In this document: positions 25,449 through 34,012 of the stretch, piece after piece | Position numbering within the stretch: position 1 is the first letter of the stretch | How the letters are laid out: each line of letters opens with the position of its first letter | DNA from: Treponema sp. | Lineage (GTDB): Bacteria > Spirochaetota > Spirochaetia > Treponematales > Treponemataceae | Length of the DNA: 64,000 nucleotides | Direction: 5' to 3' | NCBI GenBank assembly: GCA_017940255.1 | Contig: JAGAZB010000035.1 | Coordinates: 1-64,000, forward strand | The notes under the pieces: model-generated | The model's input: only the letters and a program-made list of their open reading frames with translations | Databases searched by the model: none | Told to the model about the DNA's origin: nothing | Position numbers and translations under genes: made by a program

Positions 25449-26612
25449 TGATTGTAAAACGCCGTCCTGCAGAATTGTGCGGCTTGTGCCATCTGCATAA
25501 GTGAGCACAATTGTAGGATCGCGCACAACGCCGTCCAGGTGAATTAGGCTTGGTGCATCGTTGTCGTAATTTTCCCCGATTGCAAAGTGGCAGGTATGGA
25601 AGGCTTTTTCGTCCTCCAGCATATTGCCGGTAATGCTTGCGGCTGGGTTCAGTCCTATTCCAAGCTCGCCGATATTGCGGGCGTTCCTTTTGTAGATTGC
25701 GCCCTGGCCGGCGGCAAGCTTTCCTTCCTTTTCGTAAGCTACAGAGCGGGCTTCGGCTTCGGTAATTGTCTTGAGCAGGCGTTTTGCTTCGGCGCCGCCA
25801 GTAACCTCTGTTACATAACCACCAGATACACGACAGGTAATTGGAGTTTCAATAATAGAGTCTCCGTCGGCAAAGGTCATAGAACCGTCATAAACAATCA
25901 CGCCTTCGCAGCCGTCTGCCTGCTGTTCGTAGGTAGTTCCGTCTTCAGCCTTGAGGCCAAGTCCGCCAACTACAGGGCTGATAAACACTTCGCCGGCAGG
26001 AATGTTGCCGCCAGTTCCCGGCTTAGAAAAGTCGCCGTCGTCGCTGAGCAGGGCGCGGCCGTTGATTGGCACAAGCAGGTCTGTTCCGCCGGGAGCGGTT
26101 ACCCGCACGCTTACGGCGCCCTTAAAAATTTCGGTCAGTTTTGCGCAGCGGGTCTGCAGTTCCTTGTAGTCGATGGCGGCTGTGCGGTTCATCATGTCCA
26201 CTGTAATTCCCGGGGTCCAGGCTCCTCGCATTGTCTTTTTTCCGTCCATCAGATAGTCAAAAATGTGGGTATACTCCTGGCCGTCTTCTGTTTTATAGGG
26301 TTTTGCAGTGGCGGCAGGATCTTTTCCAAGCTTGATATTAGAGATTGAAAAACAAACCTCTGGTTCTGTTGCAATTGCGGCAAGAACTTCGGGGTTGGCA
26401 TTGTCAAAGCTGGTTTTATCCGGCTGAAAGATGAGGGTTGCAAGGGCTCCCTGTTCGCTGCTGGCTGAATATAAATCCTGAGCAATTTCGCTTGTGGCAG
26501 GATTTGCAATAATAAGGACGCGCTCGCCCTTTTTTACTTTTACTACGTCCTGCACTACTACCTGGGCAGGACTTCTGTCTTTGTCTTTTTTTCCTAAAAT
26601 TGAAAAATCCAT
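25443..26612 (-). CDS. M29-like aminopeptidase
   Basis: 389-residue cytosolic protein resembling the M29 (PepS / aminopeptidase T) metallopeptidases, which remove N-terminal residues from peptides using two metal ions. Supporting motifs are RVTAPGGTDLLVPI, GGNIPAGEVFISP (metal-site glutamate), ARNIGELGIGLNP and DEKAFHTCHFAIG. The extended N-terminus VKKGERVLIIANP matches the opening strand of the family. An AGAGG site precedes the ATG. The rsmG gene lies just upstream on the same strand, 10 bases away, so they may share a transcript. I did not verify all metal ligands. Confidence 0.75.
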   Translation of the reverse strand: MDFSILGKKDKDRSPAQVVVQDVVKVKKGERVLIIANPATSEIAQDLYSASSEQGALATLIFQPDKTSFDNANPEVLAAIATEPEVCFSISNIKLGKDPAATAKPYKTEDGQEYTHIFDYLMDGKKTMRGAWTPGITVDMMNRTAAIDYKELQTRCAKLTEIFKGAVSVRVTAPGGTDLLVPINGRALLSDDGDFSKPGTGGNIPAGEVFISPVVGGLGLKAEDGTTYEQQADGCEGVIVYDGSMTFADGDSIIETPITCRVSGGYVTEVTGGAEAKRLLKTITEAEARSVAYEKEGKLAAGQGAIYKRNARNIGELGIGLNPAASITGNMLEDEKAFHTCHFAIGENYDNDAPSLIHLDGVVRDPTIVLTYADGTSRTILQDGVLQSL

Positions 26613-26622
26613 ATATTACCTC

Positions 26623-27387
26623 TTATTTAGTGATGATTACCAGATTTCTCTCGGAATCTTCCAGGCCGGGGACTGAAAGGGGGGCGATGTGGTAGTCTGG
26701 GACCAGGGATTTTATGCCTTCCATTTCTTCCTGAATGCTTGAAAGCTTGGCCTTGTAGGCGCATAGGTGGCCAGAGGGACGGACAATGCGCAAAAGGGTT
26801 TTGGTCATTTTTTTGTCCAGAGGGCGGAAGGCGCGGAAGGTGATTAAATCGTAAGCCTCCGGCGGCAGACGTTCGGCCTCGCTGTTTATTACCGTCACAT
26901 TTTTTAGCCCTAGTATTGCGGCGCAATTTTCCAAGAAGGCACAGCGTTTTTCCATGCGCTCAACTAGCTGCCACTGCACCGGCAAACCGGCCAGCATAAA
27001 GGCCGCTGCCAGAGGAATGCCCGGAAGTCCTCCCCCACTGCCAATATCCGCAAAAGTAAGCTGGGCCGCCTCCCCAGCAGCGCCGGCACCCGCAGGCTTC
27101 ACACCAACATCGCATGCCGCCTCTGTCATCGCAGTGCCTGGCGCCCCTGTCATCGTCGGGCTTGACCCGGCGATCTTTCCCGCCAGCTGGGCAATCTCCC
27201 CATAAGCTGCCAGCGAGTCCAAAATATGGCGGGTTACCAGCTCATCGTGGTCGCTGGTGTTTGTCAGATTATATGCTGAATTAAAAAGTACAATTTCCTT
27301 TATGTAGGCTTCCATTTTTTCTGCGAGTGGAGCGCACGCTTCCTGCGGAAGACCACATTTTATAAGTCCGTCTGTTAAAATATCCAT
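26623..27387 (-). CDS. rsmG: RsmG 16S rRNA m7G methyltransferase with in-frame repeat insert
   Basis: 254-residue AdoMet-dependent methylase that modifies G527 of 16S rRNA. Family marks are NLTNTSDHDELVTRHILDSL (about 40-59), the AdoMet motif FADIGSGGGLPGIPLA (about 112-127), ERMEKRCAFL, and ITFRAFRPLDK. The start is the ATG at 27387 with GGAGG upstream. Residues about 69-109 (GKIAGSSPTMTG onward, rich in Gly/Ala/Pro) are extra compared with the usual protein, where the helix before the AdoMet motif follows directly. At DNA level this insert carries a palindromic repeat (27152-27174). The insert lies in a surface loop before the AdoMet motif, so function is probably kept. Confidence 0.9.
   Translation of the reverse strand: MDILTDGLIKCGLPQEACAPLAEKMEAYIKEIVLFNSAYNLTNTSDHDELVTRHILDSLAAYGEIAQLAGKIAGSSPTMTGAPGTAMTEAACDVGVKPAGAGAAGEAAQLTFADIGSGGGLPGIPLAAAFMLAGLPVQWQLVERMEKRCAFLENCAAILGLKNVTVINSEAERLPPEAYDLITFRAFRPLDKKMTKTLLRIVRPSGHLCAYKAKLSSIQEEMEGIKSLVPDYHIAPLSVPGLEDSERNLVIITK
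27152..27174. repeat. palindromic repeat inside rsmG (family E)
   Basis: ATCGTCGGG (27152-27160) and CCCGGCGAT (27166-27174) pair around a CTTGA loop. From memory, similar ATCGYCGGG-CTTGA-CCCGRCGAT palindromes occur as dispersed elements in several bacterial groups. Here it contributes in-frame codons to RsmG. Confidence 0.7.
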
Positions 27388-27465
27388 TAAAACCTCCGGC
27401 AAACAATTTACTGCCAGGCAAGGCACAAACCCCGGTTCCTGTGCCGTCAGGCCTTCTTCTTAAAT

Positions 27466-28365
27466 TTATTTTTTGTCGATATCCAAAAGCATTTCGATTT
27501 TCAGATTATCTTCTGCAAAATGCATTACAACAAGATTTCCCGTTTTTTCAGCGGTAAGATTTTTCACTTCGCTGAGTTTGTAAACAAAAGAGTTCTGGTT
27601 CAGCTGGTCCTGAACCAAAGTTGGCTGAACCTTGTAAGAAACAGCCGAGCCGCTGGAACTGACGGTTCTAAAAAGCATGTAGAAAGTTTCTGTGCGGGGC
27701 TGCTGGTTCACGTAATAGCGGCGGTCGCCGGTGAGCAGAAAGCTTCCGTCCGGCTCCGGATCGCTGAAAAACACTTTTGTAAGGGAGTCGGTAATGTTGT
27801 AGCCGTTTATTTTGAAGCGCAGAATGGAAGGTTCGCGCTGCTTAAAGGTCTGGGAGTCGGCCTGCATAACCTGCAGGGCTTCTTTTTGCTCCTGACTGGC
27901 ATTTTTCTGGCTGTCTTTTAGGGTATTGAGATGTGTCAGCGTTTTCTGCAGCAAATTTGTAGAAGAAAGCGAGCCGCCGTTCAGAGTCGAAACTGTAGAA
28001 AAGAGGCCCGAATCGTAGAGGTCCGAAATATCAGAGGCGGTCAATGTTGAGTTTGAGTCCAGCAGGGAAGAAAAGATGTCCTGGTCGGAATGGTCTTCTG
28101 TAATAACAGTCTCTCTGGCGGCATCCGGGCTCTGCTGACTTTCACTTGAGGCCGACTTTTTAGTCAGCTGACTTGGCAAAGATGGCCGATAAAAGCTTCC
28201 GTCTGCCGAAATACTTGGCATAGAAGGCATTTGCGGCATCTGAGGCATTTCAATTGATTCAGCAAAGAGAAAGCCACCGACCGGAGCCACAAAAGCCCCC
28301 GGTGTCCACAGTCCCGCCAGAAGAAAGGCAAGCCCCACACGGGAAATCTTTTTACAAATTCGCAA
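27466..28365 (-). CDS. exported protein of unknown function
   Basis: 299-residue protein, not recognised. I place the start at a TTG (28365): GGAGGA lies 5 bases upstream and the resulting N-terminus, MRICKKISRVGLAFLLAGLW, is a good signal peptide; starting at the ATG at 28419 would put 18 charged residues before it. A MPQMPQMPSMPS repeat follows the signal, then a Ser/Gln-rich low-complexity stretch, then a conserved-looking C-terminal domain (about 180-299; RFKINGYNITDSLTKVFFSD, RRYYVNQQPRTETFYMLFR) that could be a beta-sandwich. It overlaps the HExxH-protein gene upstream by 14 bases and is probably cotranscribed with it. Confidence 0.6.
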   Translation of the reverse strand: MRICKKISRVGLAFLLAGLWTPGAFVAPVGGFLFAESIEMPQMPQMPSMPSISADGSFYRPSLPSQLTKKSASSESQQSPDAARETVITEDHSDQDIFSSLLDSNSTLTASDISDLYDSGLFSTVSTLNGGSLSSTNLLQKTLTHLNTLKDSQKNASQEQKEALQVMQADSQTFKQREPSILRFKINGYNITDSLTKVFFSDPEPDGSFLLTGDRRYYVNQQPRTETFYMLFRTVSSSGSAVSYKVQPTLVQDQLNQNSFVYKLSEVKNLTAEKTGNLVVMHFAEDNLKIEMLLDIDKK

Positions 28366-29173
28366 GGCTTTCCTCCACGTATTCAAGGCGCTGGGTAAGC
28401 TGGGCAATTGTCTTTTCAAGCCGGCTCTTTTCTTTTTCGAGCTTTACTTTAGGGTCGTTCGCGCCGGCTGCTCGGCTGGCCGCAGACTTCTGCTTCATAA
28501 GTTCCCGAACAGTTGCAGGGCTCTTTCCCCCTTCAAGAAAGTCCTGTTCCACCTGGGCACGGTCGTCCTTTTTCTTCACAGAAGCAACTACCTTCATGTT
28601 GTCAAAACCGATTGCAGGGTTCACTTCTACCGAAGCCACCTTGCGAATATCCTTTGCGGCATTGCGGGGAAGACAGAGGACGCGGTCTATGTAATCTTCG
28701 TAGCGGATATTTGCTTCCTGGCACAAGTCAAAGGCACGGGCAAGCTTTTTGCCGAATTCCTGCATAAGCTGGCCGTTTTTTGCCAGATAATTTTCTTTTA
28801 TGTCTTCTGTAAGCTCTTTAAGCTCGGCATTTTCCTGCCAGCCGATTGAATAATAGCCCTTTTCTTCCGCAATTTTTATCAGCTCGCCGAATTTTGCCCA
28901 GAATTCCTGAGTGTGAACCCGGCTGGCGGCAGCGTAGGTCGGGTCAATCTTCTGTTTTTCCACTGTCATAAGGTGATGAGTGTACTCATGCACTGCAGTG
29001 TAAACCAGCATATTATCTGTTTTTAAGTTCAGATTATGAAGAAAGATTTCGTGAGTGTCCGGCTTGTAAAAGCCGTTTACACGTTTACTTTCTTTTCCTG
29101 TCTGAGTAACTGTAAAATCAATTTCGCTCTGTTCAATATCAAGTAAGATTTCTTTAATTCTATCGTTTGTCAT
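28352..29173 (-). CDS. HExxH-motif protein of unknown function
   Basis: 273-residue protein, not assigned to a named family. The N-terminal half reads VYTAVHEYTHHLMTVE near residue 60, an HExxH zinc-peptidase-like motif preceded by hydrophobic residues, and EEKGYYSIGWQENAELKELT later, so a minimal metallopeptidase fold is possible. No signal peptide is visible, so it would act in the cytosol. The C-terminus (about 215-273) is a charged coiled coil (KVKLEKEKSRLEKTIAQLTQ). It overlaps rsmE by 4 bases (ATGA) upstream and the exported protein by 14 bases downstream, forming a tight cluster with the TPR protein. Confidence 0.55.
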   Translation of the reverse strand: MTNDRIKEILLDIEQSEIDFTVTQTGKESKRVNGFYKPDTHEIFLHNLNLKTDNMLVYTAVHEYTHHLMTVEKQKIDPTYAAASRVHTQEFWAKFGELIKIAEEKGYYSIGWQENAELKELTEDIKENYLAKNGQLMQEFGKKLARAFDLCQEANIRYEDYIDRVLCLPRNAAKDIRKVASVEVNPAIGFDNMKVVASVKKKDDRAQVEQDFLEGGKSPATVRELMKQKSAASRAAGANDPKVKLEKEKSRLEKTIAQLTQRLEYVEESLANL

Positions 29174-29958
29174 TTTAAGTATCCCATTTCGTTTAAAATT
29201 ATGCTTCCAGCCACGGTTGCGGCGGTTTCGGTTCTCATTATTCGGCAGCCCATTCCGCAGAGGCTAAAGCCTTTCTGCAAAAATAAGTCTCGCTCGCGGT
29301 CGGTCCAGCCACGCTCACTGCCAATTGCAGCCACCACTTCAAGCCCTGGCTGATTATCACAAGTGCCGGCAAGTCCATTTTTCATTGCCTGTCCAAGGCT
29401 TACTGTTGGGCGGACATTGTCCAGGGCAAGCAGCAGCCGGCCTTTTTCTGGGCCAGATTCCGATTCCTCAAGCCCTAGTGCCGCAAGGCAGTCACCCAGG
29501 TTTTTATGCAGAAAAATTTCTGGCACATGAGTTCCGCCCGCCTGCACGGTTCCGTCCAAAAGCATTTTATAGGCATTTCCCTTTTCCAGCAAGTTAGACT
29601 GCATGTAAGATTTTTCGCCTAAATCGGTTCCTGTAAGATGCACCTGGCACACTCCAAGAGCCGCCACATCTCTTAAAAGTCGTTTAAGCTGAATAGGACG
29701 AGGAAAACCAATAATCATTTTTAAGGGATAAAGAGGTTTTCCATCTCCACTTTCACCGGCAGCCGGCGTAAAATCAAAAAAAATACCTTCCGGCCCAATT
29801 TTTGTAATCTGGGCAAGCCCGGCAGCTCCGCCAATAATACCCGCGGTAAAAGAATCACCTTCTTTTTTATGCAGGATTTTTACAATGTGTTCGCCCCTCT
29901 CGTCTTTTAAAGACAAGGGCTTTGTGATTTCATCAGAATTAAAAAGACAAATATTCAT
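29170..29958 (-). CDS. rsmE: RsmE 16S rRNA m3U1498 methyltransferase
   Basis: 262-residue SPOUT-class methylase acting on U1498 of 16S rRNA. The N-terminal PUA-like part has HIVKILHKKEGDSF (compare H..VLR...GD). The C-terminal SPOUT knot has KMIIGFPRPIQLKRLLRDVA, AIGSERGWTDRERDLF (the GPEGG-like loop, here GSERG) and the ending RIMRTETAATVAGSIILNE. The start is taken at the ATG at 29958; a TTG 6 bases earlier is also in frame. It overlaps the TPR gene stop region and the HExxH gene start. Confidence 0.9.
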   Translation of the reverse strand: MNICLFNSDEITKPLSLKDERGEHIVKILHKKEGDSFTAGIIGGAAGLAQITKIGPEGIFFDFTPAAGESGDGKPLYPLKMIIGFPRPIQLKRLLRDVAALGVCQVHLTGTDLGEKSYMQSNLLEKGNAYKMLLDGTVQAGGTHVPEIFLHKNLGDCLAALGLEESESGPEKGRLLLALDNVRPTVSLGQAMKNGLAGTCDNQPGLEVVAAIGSERGWTDRERDLFLQKGFSLCGMGCRIMRTETAATVAGSIILNEMGYLK

Positions 29959-29960
29959 AA

Positions 29961-31319
29961 TCAACCAAACATATTGATTTTCTTGAGGATTTTTACCAGC
30001 TCATCTTTTTCAATAAGATCAACAGGTCGTCCATCAATATATTTATGTGCACTTTCAGAAAAGTTTCCCATAGAAATACAGTAACCGGAATCGCACTTAG
30101 AATCGCGCACCTTTGAATGAAATTCGCGGATATTAATATCACCAATCACATTCTGACTTCTGTAAAAACGGAAAATCTGGCGGCTTTCGGAGCGTGAATT
30201 TTCAACATTACAGATGATTTCAACACATTCCGCGGTAACCCGTACATCCTCAATCTTTACAAATCCATCTTTATGATATGTTGAAATAAACTTTCGGCAG
30301 AGGGCAACAAAATCACTTGTTCCAGACATAAGATAAGTCTGCAGATTTTTGTTCTGATTAAGTTCCGAATATCTGGCAATCAGAGCATCAACGTCCTTGT
30401 AACCTTCTTTCATCATCTGAACCTGACGCAAAAGTGTTAATCCCTTTGCAATATCATTCATGGCAATGCAGGTAAGTGCATAACGGTATTTTATCTGCAG
30501 CATTACCTGATCAGGAACATTTTCCAGTTTTATTGCAATTTCGTAATCTTTTATGGCAGCCTGATAATCTTTTACATGTTCATGCATTTTTCCCGCTTCA
30601 AGACAAGACTGGGCTCCAAACTGTGGATCAGGACGAAGATGAAGAAAAACTTTTAGTGCCTTATCACCAAAACCGCATTCTGTCATGGCAACTGCCATAT
30701 CAAAAAGAAGCTCTTTATTTTCAGGCTTTTCTTCAATTGCACGTTTAAGGAATGGAAGAGACTCCTTGTATTTTCCAGCCTTAAAAAGACACTCACCAAG
30801 CACTTCGTTTACATCTGAATTATCAGGCATAAGTGTTTTAGCCTTTTTTAGACAGATAAAAGCCTTATCGTAGGTGCCGGCATTATACAGAGTTTTTCCA
30901 AGGTAGAAGTTACATTCAAAGTTTTCGGGATTTCTCTTTAGAGAAGTAACCAGAGAACTTGTTGCATCATCAGTTTTGCCCAGATAAAAGGCCGCAATTC
31001 CCATTCGCAGGGTAACTTTTGCAACGTCAATTTCTATATGAGCAGTAGAAAGTTCATAGAGAGTTTTGTAAACAGACCATGTTTTTTCCCAGTTTTTTTC
31101 GCCATAGTAAATATCGCCAACGGTATTCAATGCACCAATATCTTTTGGATTATGAGAAAGTTTTTTCTGTGCATCTCTTAAAACTGCAGTTTTTCCTTTT
31201 CTCTGAATCTTTTGATTTGGATCACTCGTGCCTAATTTCTTTTTTGCACCCATTGCAAACATCAGAATTACAACAACAAGAGAAAGAGCAATAATTGCAA
31301 TTAAAACTGAAATTATCAT
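29961..31319 (-). CDS. membrane-anchored TPR protein with C-terminal Mrr-like domain
   Basis: 452-residue protein. One N-terminal membrane helix (about 3-23, ISVLIAIIALSLVVVILMF) is followed by roughly seven tetratricopeptide repeats (about 50-300; for example DIGALNTVGDIYYGEKNWEK). The last 110 residues resemble a Mrr/restriction-endonuclease-like domain: GYCISMGNFSESAHKYIDG then RPVDLIEKDELVKIL matches the end of that fold. The usual catalytic D...ExK residues are not evident (QIFRFYRS stands where QxK is expected), so it is probably a degenerate, binding-only domain. The TPRs suggest a scaffold at the inner membrane. Confidence 0.7.
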   Translation of the reverse strand: MIISVLIAIIALSLVVVILMFAMGAKKKLGTSDPNQKIQRKGKTAVLRDAQKKLSHNPKDIGALNTVGDIYYGEKNWEKTWSVYKTLYELSTAHIEIDVAKVTLRMGIAAFYLGKTDDATSSLVTSLKRNPENFECNFYLGKTLYNAGTYDKAFICLKKAKTLMPDNSDVNEVLGECLFKAGKYKESLPFLKRAIEEKPENKELLFDMAVAMTECGFGDKALKVFLHLRPDPQFGAQSCLEAGKMHEHVKDYQAAIKDYEIAIKLENVPDQVMLQIKYRYALTCIAMNDIAKGLTLLRQVQMMKEGYKDVDALIARYSELNQNKNLQTYLMSGTSDFVALCRKFISTYHKDGFVKIEDVRVTAECVEIICNVENSRSESRQIFRFYRSQNVIGDINIREFHSKVRDSKCDSGYCISMGNFSESAHKYIDGRPVDLIEKDELVKILKKINMFG

Positions 31320-31373
31320 GTGCCTGTAAACTCAGGAGCCTATCGCGCTCCTATCTTCTCCTTTTAAAGCCTT

Positions 31374-31466
31374 CGCGCAGCGACACGCCACGGATGGCGT
31401 GAATCGCAGTTTTGCCGAAGGCAAAATCTGCTGATATAAAAATTACATGGATGTAATTTTTATATC
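31374..31466. repeat. paired hairpins after the TPR gene
   Basis: Two foldbacks lie at the aminotransferase 3' end. GCCTTCG ... CGAAGGC (about 31370-31422) encloses CACGCCA/TGGCGTG. A perfect 16-bp stem, GATATAAAAATTACAT at 31433-31448, pairs with 31451-31466 across a GG loop. The second contains the stop codon of the aminotransferase gene (31460-31462) and probably ends its transcript or protects its 3' end. Confidence 0.7.
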
Positions 31467-32626
31467 TTCTCCTTTACCATTTCTGCAATTCGCTCCAGGG
31501 CGATTTTTATTTTATCAACCGAAGTTGCATAACAGCAGCGGATAAAGCCTTCGCCTGCCGCACCAAAAACATTTCCAGGTACTACGGCAACGCTGTGCTT
31601 TTGAATAAGTTCTGTTGCAAACTCTTCGCTGGTCATTCCTGTTGAACGGATATCAGGGAACATATAAAAAGCACCTTCCGGCTCTACGCAAGGCAGGCCC
31701 ATTTCTATAAAGGCCTTGTGCATAAGGTTTCGGCGCTGCTGATAGCTTACGCGCATTTTTTCTACTTCGTCCCAGCCGTTACGGAGCCCTTCTGCTGCGG
31801 CATACTGGCTGAAAATTGGCGGACAGATTGCGTTATAACCGTGAAGCTTGCAGCACTGTACCAGCAGGTCATGTGGGGCTGCCATATAACCAATTCGCCA
31901 GCCTGTCATTGCAAAGGATTTTGAAAATCCGTTAAAGACGATTGTATAATCCTTCATTCCAGGGAAAGAGCCGATTGAAACATGCTTGTGTCCATCGTAT
32001 AAAAGCTCGCAGTAAATTTCATCACTCAAACACCAGATCTGATGCTTTTTTACTACTTCTGCAATTTTTGCAAGCTCTTCTGCCGGAATAATTCGGCCTG
32101 TTGGGTTACTAGGTGAACAGAACATTACAGCCTTTGTTTTAGGACTGCAGGCTGCTTCAATTGCTTCTGCTGTCGGGTAAAGTCCTGTTTTACTTGTGTC
32201 CAGGTGAATTACCTTTGCATCACACAAATCTGCCAACGGCTGATAGCTTACATAGCAAGGCTCGCAGACAATCAGCTCGTCTCCCGGGTTCAAAATTGCA
32301 CGCAGAGCCAGGTCCAGCCCCTGAGAAGCACCAACTGTAGGCAAAATTTCTTTTGCCGGGTCGTAATAAAGATTGTAGCGTTCCAGATACTTACAGATTT
32401 CTTCGCGCAGTTCAATCAAGCCCCAGTTTGAAGTATAAGATGTATGTCCTTTTTCAAGATGATAGAAAGCTTCTTCGCGTACAACCCAGGGAGTTGGAAA
32501 GTCCGGCTCACCAACACCCAGAGAAATAATGTCGTCGTGTCCGATACAAAGTTCAAAGAACTTGCGGATTCCCGACGGCGGAATTTCCATCATTTTTTTA
32601 CTGAATTTATCTTCTCGTGTATTCAA
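31460..32626 (-). CDS. class I/II PLP aminotransferase, probably aromatic or aspartate type
   Basis: 388-residue fold-type I aminotransferase. Marks are ISLGVGEPDFPTP (about 35), SYTSNWGLIELRE, SPSNPTGRI near 165, and NGFSKSFAMTGWRIGY near 230 with the PLP lysine. The C-terminus has GEGFIRCCYAT with the substrate-binding arginine. I place the start at TTG 32626, which follows GGAG at 7 bases; the frame is open to 32650. The neighbours (Lrp-type regulator, ACT protein, arylacetate-CoA ligase, IorAB) suggest that it interconverts aromatic amino acids with their 2-oxoacids. Confidence 0.8.
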   Translation of the reverse strand: MNTREDKFSKKMMEIPPSGIRKFFELCIGHDDIISLGVGEPDFPTPWVVREEAFYHLEKGHTSYTSNWGLIELREEICKYLERYNLYYDPAKEILPTVGASQGLDLALRAILNPGDELIVCEPCYVSYQPLADLCDAKVIHLDTSKTGLYPTAEAIEAACSPKTKAVMFCSPSNPTGRIIPAEELAKIAEVVKKHQIWCLSDEIYCELLYDGHKHVSIGSFPGMKDYTIVFNGFSKSFAMTGWRIGYMAAPHDLLVQCCKLHGYNAICPPIFSQYAAAEGLRNGWDEVEKMRVSYQQRRNLMHKAFIEMGLPCVEPEGAFYMFPDIRSTGMTSEEFATELIQKHSVAVVPGNVFGAAGEGFIRCCYATSVDKIKIALERIAEMVKEKI

Positions 32627-32650
32627 AATATTCTCCAAAAAATTTATCAA

Positions 32651-32770
32651 GGAGGGCGGAGCCCCGCCCTACGCTCGCACTGCGTTGCTCGCTACCCCAC
32701 CCGCCTAGGGGCTCTGCCCCTAAAACCCCGGGTAATTCCCCGCGAGTTTGCCAGCAGCTTGCTGCGTAGG
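32651..32770. repeat. GC-rich structured repeat family C, copy 1
   Basis: A string of hairpins: AGGGCGG/CCGCCCT, then an unpaired CGCACTGCGTTGC segment, CTACCCC, AGGGGC/GCCCCT and AAAACCCC. It ends with a CAGCAGC/GCTGCG element. The same order with different stems is seen at 33853-34007 (inverted) and 37194-37276. It separates lrp from the aminotransferase gene. Confidence 0.65.
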
Positions 32771-32773
32771 GGC

Positions 32774-33274
32774 CTAAGCCTGAACTCCCTCGCGGCGGTC
32801 GCGTTCATCTTCTACATAAACAATGTCATTTTCCTTATATGTTTTAAGGACAAAGTTTGTTTTTGTGGAACGCACACCTTCCAGAGTAGAAAGCTTTTCG
32901 CTTACAAAAAGCGCAACATCCTTTAAGTTGTCACCTTCAATCAAAACCTTAAGGTCGTAACCACCGCTCATAAGATAGAGCGACTTTACCTGTGGGAAGC
33001 GGTAGATGCGGTCTGCAATGGCATCAAAACCATGCTCACGCTGAGGCTGCACCTGAATCTGAATTTCAGCAACAACCTTATCCTTGGCCGCCTTATCTTT
33101 TTCCGGATTTACAATGGCCGCGTACTTGAGAATTACTCCGTCATCTTCAAGCTTCTTAATAATCTGCTTAACCTCTTCGACGCTTTTCTTTGTCATTGCG
33201 GCAATATCTTCAAACGAAAGCCGCGCATTCTGACGCAGTAAATCAAGTATTTCTTCCATAGAACTACGCTCCAA
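32774..33274 (-). CDS. Lrp/AsnC-family regulator
   Basis: 166-residue transcription regulator. The N-terminal winged helix is SMEEILDLLRQNARLSFEDI followed by AAMTKKSVEEVKQII (about 4-40). The C-terminal RAM domain (about 65-150) contains the amino-acid-binding, oligomerising segment (VKSLYLMSGGYDLKVLIEGD). Such proteins sense amino acids and control their metabolism. It is encoded just upstream of the aminotransferase on the same strand, so that enzyme and perhaps the whole aromatic module are its likely targets. No clear operator was picked out. The tail (RDRREGVQA) runs slightly beyond the usual length because the frame enters repeat C1. Confidence 0.85.
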   Translation of the reverse strand: MERSSMEEILDLLRQNARLSFEDIAAMTKKSVEEVKQIIKKLEDDGVILKYAAIVNPEKDKAAKDKVVAEIQIQVQPQREHGFDAIADRIYRFPQVKSLYLMSGGYDLKVLIEGDNLKDVALFVSEKLSTLEGVRSTKTNFVLKTYKENDIVYVEDERDRREGVQA

Positions 33275-33393
33275 ATTGTTATTTTAATGTCAAATATTAT
33301 ACTAGGAAACTCGCTTTTATACAATAAAATGATACAGCCCCTGCCGGAATCAGATAATTCACAAGCAGGGGCTGTAAGATTAAGTAAAAATTA

Positions 33394-33825
33394 TTACAAA
33401 TCTGCCAAATCATTCTGGCCAATCATGCGGATGCCGGCACCTTCCAGCACACGTTCGGTTTCTGGAATATCTGTGCAGCGGATAATCATGTAAGCAGAGC
33501 CAGACTTGCGGCCGGTAAAGCCGTACATGTATTCCACGTTGCGGCCATTGTCGGCAAGCAGCTTAAGAATCTTGTTCAGGCTGCCCGCTTCATCTGGGAT
33601 TTCCACTGCAATTACAGGAGTGGCCTTTACAATGTAGTGGGAACGTTCAAGGGCGGCCTGCACCTGCTCGGTGTTGTCTACAATCAGACGGGCAATTCCA
33701 AAGTCGCTGGAATCGGCCAGACTCATTGCGCGGATATTAATATTGTGAGTTGCCAGAACGTTTGTCAGCTCCGACAAGGCATTTTTTCTGTTTTCGATAA
33801 AAATTGAAATCTGGTTTATTGTCAT
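33394..33825 (-). CDS. tandem ACT-domain protein
   Basis: 143-residue protein made of two ACT domains (about 1-68 and 69-143). Each starts with the usual strand and a ligand-binding loop: ISIFIENRKNALSELTNVLA and VIAVEIPDEAGSLNKILKLL. ACT pairs bind amino acids. Small stand-alone versions like this are commonly encoded beside phenylacetate-CoA-ligase-like genes, as here (the ligase gene lies just upstream across repeat C2), and probably act as amino-acid sensors of the aromatic fermentation enzymes. No catalytic domain is present. Confidence 0.85.
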   Translation of the reverse strand: MTINQISIFIENRKNALSELTNVLATHNINIRAMSLADSSDFGIARLIVDNTEQVQAALERSHYIVKATPVIAVEIPDEAGSLNKILKLLADNGRNVEYMYGFTGRKSGSAYMIIRCTDIPETERVLEGAGIRMIGQNDLADL

Positions 33826-33852
33826 TTTCTTTTCTCCTTTTTTTCAGGTTCT

Positions 33853-34007
33853 AGGGTAGCCAGGCGTTGCGGGGCGGCGCTTGAGCCCCGCAGAGGGGGT
33901 AGCGGACAAGCAACAAAGCGGAGCGAATCGGCACTGCCTGCAGTGACGGTTCGCGGAGCGACTTGCTTGGTAGCGAGGGGGAGACTTTCCCCTACTCCCT
34001 AAAACCT
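33853..34007. repeat. GC-rich structured repeat family C, copy 2 (inverted)
   Basis: Read on the minus strand it has the family order: AGGGGA ... TCCCCCT hairpin, a longer middle arm, CTACCCC, then TGCGGGGC ... GCCCCGCA and AACGCC. The stems differ from copies 1 and 3 but remain complementary. It fills the 187-base gap between the ligase and ACT genes. Confidence 0.65.
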
Positions 34008-34012
34008 AGTAC

